A DNA stretch of 64,000 bases from a virus (IMGVR_UViG_3300050821_003907:1-64000); one strand, 5' to 3'. Positions 7,400 through 12,371 are shown, counted from the stretch's first letter. Notes: generated by a model from the letters alone, not told the origin. Numbers and translations: made by a program.

Positions 7400-8166
7400 G
7401 GATTCAGGGTGTACTTCTGGTAGAGGAACGTCAGCGTATGACCTTGCGTGCCGTGTACTTCAGACCCGAATTGCACACCGTAGAGCCGTGCGCTAGGTGG
7501 AACCGTTTCAGACGTGCGATGGTCCTTCTGAAGTGCGTGGAGCAAGTCAGCTACGTGAATAGTTCCCGAAGTACTGTTTTTTGGCAGTACAAGGTCCACG
7601 CGGCGGCAGCCAAGGCAGCCAAACAGGTTCCACTTCTGGCCGTCAACGGTGATGGTTCCCTCGGCAGCGCTACCGGTACTTTGCCCGTGCGTGTACACCC
7701 AGAACATGACTTCATTAGAGCCATTAGCGACTTCACCGTTGATGCCGATGTCGTAGGCTACATTCCACTGCCCGTAATTGCTGGGAACGCTGACGTTGTA
7801 AGTGCTGATAAGGGTTTTGACAGAGCTAACTGCTTCTCCGTTATAGTCCTTTTCCTCGTTAGCGTAAGGCCAGCCACCGTAAGGGTCAGAATTAGCACAA
7901 AAGCCCCACTCACCTTTAGTGGTAGTAGTGAACATGGTGAACTTATCGGAACTGTCAGTGCCCCACTGATTGGCGTTGAGGGCGTACGTGCTTCCGTCAG
8001 TTCCAGTGAACGACCGGGAAGTCCACGAGCCGGTGGACGACCAGTTAGTCCCGTTAGGCGGGCACTTCTGGTTAGGCGCAGTAGAGGCCATTGCCGCAGA
8101 AGCGGGAAGCATGAACAGTCCGGCCGCGAGGACGGCCATTATCGCGAATATCTTGTACAGAATCAT
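7396..8166 (-). CDS. secreted GH12-like glycoside hydrolase (endoglucanase type)
   Basis: A 256-residue protein. Residues 1-27 form a signal peptide (MILYKIF, hydrophobic core, ASAAMAS). The mature part matches glycoside hydrolase family 12: ANQWG, then NEVMFWV with the expected nucleophile Glu152, and near the C-terminus GVQFGSEVHG with acid/base Glu236. GH12 enzymes hydrolyse beta-1,4-glucans. ATG 8166 is chosen because the signal peptide starts there and TAGCCT ends 7 nt upstream. A phage could use it on beta-glucan at the host surface. Substrate not established. Confidence 0.75.
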   Translation of the reverse strand: MILYKIFAIMAVLAAGLFMLPASAAMASTAPNQKCPPNGTNWSSTGSWTSRSFTGTDGSTYALNANQWGTDSSDKFTMFTTTTKGEWGFCANSDPYGGWPYANEEKDYNGEAVSSVKTLISTYNVSVPSNYGQWNVAYDIGINGEVANGSNEVMFWVYTHGQSTGSAAEGTITVDGQKWNLFGCLGCRRVDLVLPKNSTSGTIHVADLLHALQKDHRTSETVPPSARLYGVQFGSEVHGTQGHTLTFLYQKYTLNP

Positions 8167-8217
8167 GTATAAGAGGCTAGCCGGAATAAGCGAACTGCAC
8201 TGGGTGTTAGAGGGGTA

Positions 8218-8787
8218 ATGACGACGTGGAAATTCTGGAAGCGGCCTGACTGGCCTGAGTACTTTCTCGACATGGCTGAGACTGTCAGCGAGAGAGCAGA
8301 CTGCACGCGCCGCAACGTCGGCGCTGTCATCGCCAAGGACAACCGCATTGTCGCGACGGGCTACAACGGAGCGCCCTCCGGTGAAGGTTCTTGCCTTGAG
8401 GGAGACTGCCCGCGCGGAAAGCATTACAAGGTCTCCTACACAAATCACCATGACTTTGATTCAGTAGGGTGCGGTACATGCGGAAACCTAGGCTGGCCAT
8501 GCAATGCTTCGGTGGAACCGGGTTCTAGCTATGACACAGGCGCAGGGTCGTGCATTGCCGTTCATGCTGAACTTAACGCGCTCTTGTATGCCGACCGTGA
8601 TAAGTGCGAAGGTGCATCGATTTACGTTACGGCTGTCGCCGCTGACATTCGTGATGGCAAGAGGTACAACAACCGCCGTGTCAGTGGCGAGCCGTGTGGT
8701 GGCTGCATGAGGGCCATCAAGGGAGCGGGAATAGCTCACGCGGTGTGGACGTTGGACTATGACAAGACCGGCACGTGGGATAGGTAG
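8218..8787 (+). CDS. dCMP/cytidine deaminase-like enzyme
   Basis: A 189-residue zinc deaminase. RNVGAVIAKDNRIVATGYNG is the family start, HAELNALL provides the zinc His and catalytic Glu, and PCGGC the two zinc cysteines. This is the ComEB/dCMP deaminase pattern, supplying dUMP for thymidylate synthesis. An insert of about 45 residues with Cys lies between the substrate loop and the HAE motif. It is divergent from the GH12 gene. Confidence 0.85.
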   Translation: MTTWKFWKRPDWPEYFLDMAETVSERADCTRRNVGAVIAKDNRIVATGYNGAPSGEGSCLEGDCPRGKHYKVSYTNHHDFDSVGCGTCGNLGWPCNASVEPGSSYDTGAGSCIAVHAELNALLYADRDKCEGASIYVTAVAADIRDGKRYNNRRVSGEPCGGCMRAIKGAGIAHAVWTLDYDKTGTWDR

Positions 8788-8792
8788 GGGAC

Positions 8793-9062
8793 ATGGTCGA
8801 AATCGCTCGCAAGTCCACGGTAAGCTTCACTATGTCTGACCAGGACGCTCGCGACCTGTGGATGACGCTAGACGAAGCGCTATGGGCCACAGCTCAGCCG
8901 CTGGCTCAGGACGGTATGCCCTTCAACTGGCGAGGTAACCCCGGACTCCTGGCAGCGCTGCGCGACCAGCTAGGTACGCTGTACGCTCCGCCTGCGACCA
9001 TGATGCCTACTGCACCACTCAACCCCGCCATCATGGCCCCGGCTCCTGTCCCGCAGTACTAA
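8793..9062 (+). CDS. hypothetical protein
   Basis: An 89-residue protein following the deaminase gene by 5 nt, so co-transcribed. The first 60 residues look helical; the C-terminus is Pro/Ala/Met-rich low-complexity sequence. No family recognised. Confidence 0.6.
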   Translation: MVEIARKSTVSFTMSDQDARDLWMTLDEALWATAQPLAQDGMPFNWRGNPGLLAALRDQLGTLYAPPATMMPTAPLNPAIMAPAPVPQY

Positions 9063-9074
9063 TTTAGAAGTTTT

Positions 9075-9120
9075 TGCTCAAGATGGTTTGAGCACTCCGA
9101 AAGCGTGGTAAGGTAGAAGC
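9075..9120 (+). promoter_or_regulatory. promoter with TGCTCAA dyad
   Basis: TGCTCAA-N6-TTGAGCA (9075-9094) is a perfect dyad; its right half supplies a TTGAGC -35 element. TAAGGT (9109-9114) ends 6 nt before ATG 9121. The half-site TTTGCTCAA also occurs in the promoters at 1459 and 2397, so a shared regulator or shared -35 element is possible. Confidence 0.5.
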
Positions 9121-9228
9121 ATGATGACGAAGACCTCCGCACTGAGCGGCACCGGACGAGCCTACTGGCACTGCCAGCGGGTCATCCGCTGTGCCTTCAG
9201 CGCACCGAAGCTGGGCAACCCTGGTTAG
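9121..9228 (+). CDS. small ORF (35 residues), possible leader peptide
   Basis: MMTKTSALSG start, one Trp and two Cys, stop at 9228. It appears to have its own leaderless promoter and is followed within 10 nt by two adjoining hairpins, the second a strong terminator. The arrangement small ORF, hairpins, tRNA operon resembles a transcription attenuator, but no run of diagnostic codons is present. It may also be a simple small protein. Confidence 0.45.
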   Translation: MMTKTSALSGTGRAYWHCQRVIRCAFSAPKLGNPG

Positions 9229-9236
9229 GGGCATAA

Positions 9237-9290
9237 TCTCGGAAAATCGAGAGACCGCCCCGGAATAAACCGGAGGCGGTCTTCGTTGTT
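9237..9290 (+). terminator. tandem hairpins ending in a terminator
   Basis: Hairpin 1 is TCTCG/CGAGA (9237-9252). Hairpin 2 is AGACCGCC-CCGG pairing with CCGG-A-GGCGGTCT (9252-9282), loop AATAAA, followed by TTCGTTGTT. They share one base. Hairpin 2 is strong enough to be an intrinsic terminator ahead of the tRNA array. Confidence 0.65.
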
Positions 9291-9331
9291 AGAGGGTACA
9301 AGCGCAAAACAACTAAATAAGAAAAACGTAT

Positions 9332-9402
9332 AGGTCACTGGTGTACCGGAAGCACACGAGGCTCCAACCCTCTTAGACAGAGTTCGACTCTCTGGTGGCC
9401 TG
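9332..9402 (+). tRNA. tRNA-Trp(CCA)
   Basis: Acceptor AGGTCAC/GTGGCCT, D stem GTGT/ACAC, anticodon loop CTCCAAC, T arm CAGAG-TTCGACT-CTCTG. First tRNA of the array, upstream of the array's main promoter-like sequence. CCA is not encoded. Confidence 0.85.
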
Positions 9403-9434
9403 CACGGACTTCGCTACGGCGAGTGTCCTGTTAT

Positions 9435-9462
9435 TTGACAACTCAACAGTGATAAGCAAGAT
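9435..9462 (+). promoter_or_regulatory. candidate tRNA-array promoter
   Basis: A consensus TTGACA (9435-9440) is followed 16 nt later by CAAGAT. Between them lies one copy of the 20-bp inverted repeat that recurs at 14062-14081, so binding there would affect this promoter. The -10 element is weak. Confidence 0.4.
9440..9459 (+). repeat. left copy of 20-bp inverted repeat flanking the tRNA array
   Basis: AACTCAACAGTGATAAGCAA. Its exact reverse complement is at 14062-14081 on the far side of the array. Confidence 0.85.
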
Positions 9463-9534
9463 GACCTGAGCAGGGACGTGTGCCTAGAATCCCGGCTTCC
9501 GGGAATAGCTAGACATATTTCTTTGTTCAGGTCA
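9462..9534 (+). ncRNA. tRNA-sized structured segment, not a tRNA
   Basis: An 11-bp closing helix (9462-9472 with 9524-9534, one G-U) encloses TCCCGG-CTT-CCGGGA with outer CTAG/CTAG. At 73 nt it is the size of a tRNA but has no T loop. It lies between the array promoter and tRNA-Ala. Confidence 0.45.
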
Positions 9535-9538
9535 CCAT

Positions 9539-9613
9539 GGGCCATTAGCTCCAATTTGGTAGAGCAACACCTTTGCACGGTGAAGGTTGTCGGTTCGAAT
9601 CCGACATGGTCCA
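9539..9613 (+). tRNA. tRNA-Ala(TGC)
   Basis: Acceptor GGGCCAT/ATGGTCC, D arm GCTC/GAGC, anticodon loop TTTGCAC, T arm GTCGG-TTCGAAT-CCGAC. The only alanine tRNA in the window. Confidence 0.92.
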
Positions 9614-9652
9614 CTTGCCAGGAGGCGCAAGTTCGAATCTTGCCTGGGTGAC
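9614..9652 (+). pseudogene. tRNA 3'-half remnant
   Basis: GCAAG-TTCGAAT-CTTGC is a perfect T arm followed by CTGGGTGA, but no matching 5' half or D arm precedes it; tRNA-Ala ends directly upstream. Residual TTGCCA suggests a former Gly(GCC) tRNA. Bases 9653-9798 contain another T-arm-like stretch (GCCG-TTTGAAT-CGGC) without a cloverleaf and a GCCCC/GGGGC hairpin (9749-9762). Confidence 0.4.
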
Positions 9653-9798
9653 GGTGAAGCGTATGAGAGTGCGTGGAGTTGCCCGGTGTTGTATGGAGGG
9701 AGCATACCTGGCCATAGGTCACGGAGGTCGCCGTTTGAATCGGCACTCGCCCCAACAGGGGCAGGATGGTGTAGAACGACTAGCACACCGTGCTTTAT

Positions 9799-9873
9799 CA
9801 GGTTGTAGCTCAGCTTGGACAGAGTGCTCCCCCCGGACGGGAGAAGTCGAAGGTTCGAATCCTTCCAGCCTGA
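9799..9873 (+). tRNA. tRNA-Pro(CGG), C33
   Basis: Acceptor CAGGTTG/CAGCCTG, anticodon stem CTCCC/GGGAG with loop CCCGGAC, T arm GAAGG-TTCGAAT-CCTTC. Position 33 is C instead of the nearly universal U. Confidence 0.88.
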
Positions 9874-9934
9874 CTAGCTCAGTGATGAGCGAATTGTCGT
9901 GATTTCCGAGGCAATCAAAATAAATCGGGCTCCA
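9873..9934 (+). repeat. duplicated tRNA-like unit, copy 1
   Basis: A D-arm-like hairpin GCTC/GAGC (9877-9890) followed by a 42-nt element (9894-9935) that recurs at 10074-10115 with four differences. The element forms a hairpin ATTGTC/GGCAAT. It ends against tRNA-Pro(GGG). Confidence 0.6.
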
Positions 9935-10009
9935 CAGGGTGTAGCGCAGCTTGGTTAGCGTGCCTGCTCGGGATGCAGGAGGTCGTGGGTTCGAATCCCA
10001 CCACTCTGA
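9935..10009 (+). tRNA. tRNA-Pro(GGG), C33
   Basis: Acceptor CAGGGTG/CACTCTG, D stem GCGC/GCGT, anticodon stem CCTGC/GCAGG with loop TCGGGAT, T arm GTGGG-TTCGAAT-CCCAC. The stem register gives anticodon GGG and C at position 33. Confidence 0.87.
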
Positions 10010-10014
10010 CGCAA

Positions 10015-10045
10015 ACAAGAAACCTCGGTTCAATTCCGGGCTTGT
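10015..10045 (+). pseudogene. T-arm/acceptor minihelix remnant
   Basis: ACAAG (10015-10019) pairs with CTTGT (10041-10045), enclosing CTCGG-TTCAATT-CCGGG. This is a T arm and acceptor end without D or anticodon arms, most simply a tRNA with an internal deletion. Confidence 0.4.
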
Positions 10046-10114
10046 AGTTCAGTGGAAGAACGCTTGTGACGTGTTGTTGTGATTTCCGAGACAACCAAAA
10101 TAAATCGGACTCCA
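10046..10114 (+). repeat. duplicated tRNA-like unit, copy 2
   Basis: D-arm-like GTTC/GAAC (10047-10061) followed by the 42-nt element at 10074-10115. Compared with copy 1 the hairpin keeps pairing through compensatory changes, including A-T to G-C at the outer pair. It ends against tRNA-Pro(TGG). Confidence 0.6.
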
Positions 10115-10189
10115 CGGGATATAGCTCAGCTTGGTCAGAGCGCCTGGTTTGGGGCCAGGAAGTCGAGTGTTCGAATCACTCTATCCCGA
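10115..10189 (+). tRNA. tRNA-Pro(TGG)
   Basis: Acceptor CGGGATA/TATCCCG, D stem GCTC/GAGC, anticodon loop TTTGGGG, T arm GAGTG-TTCGAAT-CACTC. Completes the proline set with CGG and GGG. Confidence 0.93.
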
Positions 10190-10202
10190 CGCGGAGAACT
10201 GC

Positions 10203-10270
10203 GTGGTGTACGTTACTAGGACATGGGGGCCTAGGGCGTCAGTAGCTGGCTTTGGCCTGATAAGCACCAC
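10203..10270 (+). ncRNA. tRNA-sized three-way structured segment
   Basis: GTGGTGT pairs with GCACCAC (7 bp, one G-U). Inside are CTAGG/CCTAG and TCAG/CTGA helices. The 3' part reads GGCCTGATAA before the closing strand, as in the segment at 12304-12371. No T loop or anticodon arm. Confidence 0.45.
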
Positions 10271-10277
10271 ACATTAT

Positions 10278-10349
10278 GGCTCTCTAGCTCATACGGTAGA
10301 GCACTCGGTTGAAGCCCGAGATAAAGAGGTTCAAGTCCTCTGGGAGCCA
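10278..10349 (+). tRNA. tRNA-Phe(GAA)
   Basis: Acceptor GGCTCTC/GGGAGCC, D stem GCTC/GAGC, anticodon loop TTGAAGC, T arm AGAGG-TTCAAGT-CCTCT. Confidence 0.93.
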
Positions 10350-10443
10350 CGCGGCCGAAGTACAAGGCTGAAAACGCGGGACAACGGTTCTCTAGTCTTT
10401 CGCCCGCTCGGTAGACCTCATGCCCTACTGATTAGATGACAAT

Positions 10444-10515
10444 GCGAGTGTTGGTTAATGGTTAAACTCCCACTCTTCCAAAGTGGCACTGCGGGTTCGA
10501 ATCCCGTCACTCGCT
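10444..10515 (+). tRNA. tRNA-Gly(TCC)
   Basis: Acceptor GCGAGTG/CACTCGC, anticodon stem CCACT/AGTGG with loop CTTCCAA, T arm GCGGG-TTCGAAT-CCCGT. The 94 nt before it hold no tRNA; TCTAGTC (10391) can pair with GATTAGA (10430). Confidence 0.93.
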
Positions 10516-10519
10516 CTTT

Positions 10520-10591
10520 GCCCCGTTAGCATAACGGTAGTGCAGCTGGCTCTTACCCAGCGTTGTCAGGGTTCGAATCCCTGGCGGGGTA
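10520..10591 (+). tRNA. tRNA-Lys(CTT)
   Basis: Acceptor GCCCCGT/GCGGGGT (G1-U72 wobble), anticodon stem GCTGG/CCAGC with loop CTCTTAC, T arm CAGGG-TTCGAAT-CCCTG. Its 3' half overlaps the region where the -35 of the next gene would lie. Confidence 0.92.
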
Positions 10592-10607
10592 CTGCTAAAC
10601 TGTAGTC

Positions 10608-10808
10608 ATGAAGAAACTCTTTGTAGCCATATTCACGATTGCAGCGATAGCGTTGGGCAGCAGTTCAGCCCTAGCCTCACAGTCTCACCCGGCTCCGAAC
10701 ACTTCCTGTTCGCGACTCGGTACAAGGGCTGTGTATCACAGTTACTGGTTCTTGCGTTGCGAGCGTTACCACAGTCAGACTATCTGGAGGATTGTGGGAC
10801 ACTTTTAA
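10608..10808 (+). CDS. small secreted protein inside the tRNA array
   Basis: A 66-residue protein with a clear signal peptide: MKKLF, hydrophobic core and SALAS cleavage region. The mature part of about 41 residues has two Cys. TAAACT (10596-10601) ends 6 nt before ATG, so the gene has its own leaderless promoter, built against the 3' end of tRNA-Lys. It is the only convincing protein gene between 9332 and 14057. Function unknown. Confidence 0.65.
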   Translation: MKKLFVAIFTIAAIALGSSSALASQSHPAPNTSCSRLGTRAVYHSYWFLRCERYHSQTIWRIVGHF

Positions 10809-10815
10809 AAGGTTT

Positions 10816-10890
10816 GCCCGACTAGGCCAATTGGGTAGAGTCGCCGGTCTCAAAAATCGGATGTTCGGGGTTCGAGTCCCCGGTCGGGCA
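10816..10890 (+). tRNA. tRNA-Leu(CAA), short variable loop
   Basis: Acceptor GCCCGAC/GTCGGGC, anticodon stem CCGGT/ATCGG with loop CTCAAAA, T arm CGGGG-TTCGAGT-CCCCG. The variable region is only about 5 nt, unlike the long arm normal for bacterial leucine tRNAs. Confidence 0.9.
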
Positions 10891-10891
10891 C

Positions 10892-10965
10892 TGCGGGTTG
10901 GAGAAGCTAGGTATCTCGCCAGGCCCATAATCTGGAGAACCCCGGTTCAAATCCGGGACCCGCCC
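10892..10965 (+). tRNA. tRNA-Met(CAT), initiator-like, C33
   Basis: Acceptor TGCGGGT/ACCCGCC leaves a 1-72 mismatch, an initiator hallmark, and the D-arm start GGAGAAGC resembles initiators. However the three G-C pairs at the base of the anticodon stem are absent (CCAGG/TCTGG) and the loop CCCATAA has C33. End positions could shift by one base. Confidence 0.78.
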
Positions 10966-10971
10966 CCACTT

Positions 10972-11042
10972 GCCTGGGTAGTTCAATGGGAGAACACTGG
11001 TCTCATAAGCCAGACACGAGGGTTCGATTCCCTCCCTAGGTA
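10972..11042 (+). tRNA. tRNA-Met(CAT), elongator-like
   Basis: Acceptor GCCTGGG/CCTAGGT, anticodon stem CTGGT/GCCAG with loop CTCATAA, T arm GAGGG-TTCGATT-CCCTC. A lysidine-modified Ile role is unlikely because Ile(TAT) is encoded separately. Confidence 0.9.
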
Positions 11043-11044
11043 CT

Positions 11045-11075
11045 GGTACACTTAGGTGTACCCGCGCGAAAGCGC
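11045..11075 (+). other. two inter-tRNA hairpins
   Basis: GGTACAC-TTAG-GTGTACC (11045-11062) and GCGC-GAAA-GCGC (11064-11075), perfect stems with tetraloops, fill the gap between tRNA-Met and tRNA-Asn. Confidence 0.6.
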
Positions 11076-11078
11076 TAA

Positions 11079-11150
11079 TCCTCAATAACTCAACGGCAGA
11101 GTGTCCGCCTGTTAAGCGGAGAGTTGCTGGTTCGAATCCAGCTTGAGGAG
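11079..11150 (+). tRNA. tRNA-Asn(GTT)
   Basis: Acceptor TCCTCAA/TTGAGGA, anticodon stem TCCGC/GCGGA with loop CTGTTAA, T arm GCTGG-TTCGAAT-CCAGC. Confidence 0.94.
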
Positions 11151-11152
11151 CT

Positions 11153-11166
11153 TCCTCGCAAGAGGA
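11153..11166 (+). other. inter-tRNA GNRA hairpin
   Basis: TCCTC-GCAA-GAGGA between tRNA-Asn and tRNA-Asp. Confidence 0.6.
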
Positions 11167-11169
11167 TAT

Positions 11170-11244
11170 GGCTCTATAGCTCAACTTGGTCAGAGCACCG
11201 TCCTGTCACGACGGAGGTTACGGGTTCAAATCCCGTTAGGGTCG
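11170..11244 (+). tRNA. tRNA-Asp(GTC)
   Basis: Acceptor GGCTCTA/TAGGGTC, anticodon stem CCGTC/GACGG with loop CTGTCAC, T arm ACGGG-TTCAAAT-CCCGT. One base separates it from tRNA-Arg. Confidence 0.93.
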
Positions 11245-11245
11245 C

Positions 11246-11319
11246 GCACCAGTAGCACAACGGAATAATGCACTTGACTACGAATCAAGAGACTGGGGGT
11301 TCGAATCCCTCCTGGTGTA
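11246..11319 (+). tRNA. tRNA-Arg(ACG)
   Basis: Acceptor GCACCAG/CTGGTGT, anticodon stem CTTGA/TCAAG with loop CTACGAA; A34 would be inosine after deamination. T arm GGGGG-TTCGAAT-CCCTC. Confidence 0.92.
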
Positions 11320-11321
11320 CT

Positions 11322-11335
11322 GCGCAGAAATGCGC
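11322..11335 (+). other. inter-tRNA GNRA hairpin
   Basis: GCGCA-GAAA-TGCGC between tRNA-Arg and tRNA-Val. Confidence 0.6.
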
Positions 11336-11338
11336 TAA

Positions 11339-11410
11339 GCCCACTTAGCTCAGCGGAAGAGCGGCTGGCCTACACCCAGCGGGTCGGGAGTTCAAATCTC
11401 TCAGTGGGTA
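11339..11410 (+). tRNA. tRNA-Val(TAC), C33
   Basis: Acceptor GCCCACT/AGTGGGT, anticodon stem GCTGG/CCAGC with loop CCTACAC, T arm GGGAG-TTCAAAT-CTCTC. Position 33 is C. Only valine tRNA in the array. Confidence 0.88.
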
Positions 11411-11412
11411 CG

Positions 11413-11484
11413 GTGACCGTGGTGTAATGGTTAACACGCTAGTTTGTGAAACTAGCCATCTGGGTTCAATTCCCAGCGGTCACA
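11413..11484 (+). tRNA. tRNA-His(GTG)
   Basis: Acceptor GTGACCG/CGGTCAC, loop TTGTGAA, T arm CTGGG-TTCAATT-CCCAG. The preceding base is G (G-1), but position 73 is A where histidine tRNAs normally carry C73. The following bases happen to read CCA. Confidence 0.9.
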
Positions 11485-11488
11485 CCAT

Positions 11489-11566
11489 GCCGGATACCAC
11501 GTGGAGTGGAAGCAGTCTGTAAAACTGTTGCCTTTGGCACCGGGGGTTCGATTCCCTCATCCGGCA
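11489..11566 (+). tRNA. tRNA-Tyr(GTA)
   Basis: Acceptor GCCGGAT/ATCCGGC, anticodon stem CAGT/ACTG with loop CTGTAAA, variable arm TGCC/GGCA, T arm GGGGG-TTCGATT-CCCTC. Confidence 0.9.
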
Positions 11567-11568
11567 CT

Positions 11569-11580
11569 GCGCGAAAGCGC
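11569..11580 (+). other. inter-tRNA GNRA hairpin
   Basis: GCGC-GAAA-GCGC between tRNA-Tyr and tRNA-Gln, identical to the one at 11064-11075. Confidence 0.6.
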
Positions 11581-11583
11581 TAT

Positions 11584-11654
11584 TCCGGGGTCGTCTAACG
11601 GCAGGACGATAGGCTCTGAACCTGTTAATTGGAGTTCGAATCTCTGCCCCGGAG
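11584..11654 (+). tRNA. tRNA-Gln(CTG)
   Basis: Acceptor TCCGGGG/CCCCGGA, anticodon stem ATAGG/CCTGT with loop CTCTGAA, T arm TGGAG-TTCGAAT-CTCTG. Confidence 0.92.
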
Positions 11655-11658
11655 CTTT

Positions 11659-11726
11659 GCCTCATGTACTGGGTACACAGCCCCTTCGTACGGGGATGTC
11701 GCGGAGTTCAATCCTCCGATGAGGCT
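11659..11726 (+). tRNA. tRNA-Thr(CGT), reduced D arm
   Basis: Acceptor GCCTCAT/ATGAGGC, anticodon loop TTCGTAC in stem CCCC/GGGG, T arm CGGAG-TTCAATC-CTCCG. Total length is 68 nt because the D arm is shrunk to about GTAC-TGG-GTAC. Confidence 0.83.
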
Positions 11727-11728
11727 CT

Positions 11729-11742
11729 GTTCCGAAAGGAAC
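11729..11742 (+). other. inter-tRNA GNRA hairpin
   Basis: GTTCC-GAAA-GGAAC between tRNA-Thr and tRNA-Leu. Confidence 0.6.
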
Positions 11743-11745
11743 TAT

Positions 11746-11830
11746 GCGCGGATGGTGAAATGGCAGACACGCTGGAATGAGAGTCCAGTGACTCGGAAGA
11801 GTCGTGAGGGTTCAAGTCCCTCTTCGCGCA
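11746..11830 (+). tRNA. tRNA-Leu(GAG), long variable arm
   Basis: Acceptor GCGCGGA/TTCGCGC, anticodon stem CTGGA/TCCAG with loop ATGAGAG, variable arm GACTC/GAGTC, T arm GAGGG-TTCAAGT-CCCTC. The only one of the four leucine tRNAs with the normal class II arm. Confidence 0.92.
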
Positions 11831-11894
11831 CGAATGCCGGGTAGGGTACGTTCCGACTTAAGCGGTAAGCGTCCGGTGAAGAAAACCCAGAAAT

Positions 11895-11966
11895 GCCTCG
11901 TTAGCTCAGTGGAAGAGCAGTGCCCTTGTAAGGCGAAGGTCGCGGGTTCAAATCCTGCACGAGGCT
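11895..11966 (+). tRNA. tRNA-Thr(TGT)
   Basis: Acceptor GCCTCGT/ACGAGGC, anticodon stem GTGCC/GGCGA with loop CTTGTAA, T arm GCGGG-TTCAAAT-CCTGC. Confidence 0.92.
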
Positions 11967-11979
11967 CGTAGTACATTAA

Positions 11980-12050
11980 TGCGGTATCGTCTAACGGCAG
12001 GACGACGGGTTTTGGTCCCGTCTATCGAGGTTCGAATCCTTGTACCGCAG
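11980..12050 (+). tRNA. tRNA-Gln(TTG)
   Basis: Acceptor TGCGGTA/TACCGCA, anticodon stem ACGGG/CCCGT with loop TTTTGGT, T arm CGAGG-TTCGAAT-CCTTG. The D arm is almost identical to that of Gln(CTG), suggesting duplication. Confidence 0.93.
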
Positions 12051-12060
12051 CGATGGTGGT

Positions 12061-12121
12061 TTCCCGATAGGGAACGTAAGATGGGGAGTGCCTTATTAGG
12101 TGCCACTGAGAAAAGCTCCCC
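12061..12121 (+). other. two inter-tRNA stem-loops
   Basis: TTCCC-GATA-GGGAA (12061-12074) and GGGGAG (12083-12088) pairing with CTCCCC (12116-12121) around a 27-nt interior. They fill the gap between tRNA-Gln and tRNA-Thr(GGT). Confidence 0.5.
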
Positions 12122-12126
12122 GTTAT

Positions 12127-12199
12127 GCCTATATAGCTCCAATGGCAGAGCAGTTCCATGGTAAGGAACAGGTTTCCGGTTCGAGTCCGGATATAGGCT
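12127..12199 (+). tRNA. tRNA-Thr(GGT)
   Basis: Acceptor GCCTATA/TATAGGC, anticodon stem GTTCC/GGAAC with loop ATGGTAA, T arm TCCGG-TTCGAGT-CCGGA. Confidence 0.93.
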
Positions 12200-12201
12200 C
12201 T

Positions 12202-12215
12202 GAGATGAAAGTCTC
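12202..12215 (+). other. inter-tRNA GNRA hairpin
   Basis: GAGAT-GAAA-GTCTC (one G-U) between tRNA-Thr and tRNA-Gly. Confidence 0.55.
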
Positions 12216-12218
12216 TGT

Positions 12219-12290
12219 GTGGATGTGGCGCAACGGTAGCGTATCACCTTGCCAAGGTGATGGTTGCGGGTTCGAATCCCGTCATCCACT
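12219..12290 (+). tRNA. tRNA-Gly(GCC)
   Basis: Acceptor GTGGATG/CATCCAC, anticodon stem TCACC/GGTGA with loop TTGCCAA, T arm GCGGG-TTCGAAT-CCCGT. Confidence 0.94.
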
Positions 12291-12303
12291 CTCGGAGTCC
12301 AGG

Positions 12304-12371
12304 AGAAGGTGCCTAGGTCTGACACTTCAGTCAGGCGGGGCTGGATTAAGCGAAAGCCTGATAACCCTTCT
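12304..12371 (+). ncRNA. tRNA-sized three-way structured segment
   Basis: AGAAGG pairs with CCTTCT; inside are GCCT/AGGC with CTGA-CACT-TCAG, and TCAGGC pairing alternatively with GCCTGA. The 3' part GCCTGATAA before the closing strand matches the 10203-10270 segment. Both span 68 nt. Confidence 0.45.

Noticed and set aside
7312-8172. 286-codon plus-strand frame opposite the GH12 gene
   Set aside because: The minus frame has a signal peptide and both GH12 catalytic motifs; the plus frame has no recognisable feature.
9653-9760. An additional tRNA around GCCG-TTTGAAT-CGGC
   Set aside because: A T arm is possible but no 5' acceptor strand pairs with CTCGCCC or ACTCGCC at an acceptable distance, and no anticodon stem-loop with T33 was found.
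10043-10075. tRNA-His(GTG) suggested by TTGTGAC loop after a D-arm-like hairpin
   Set aside because: Only two bases separate the D stem from the loop, so no anticodon stem is possible, and no T arm follows.
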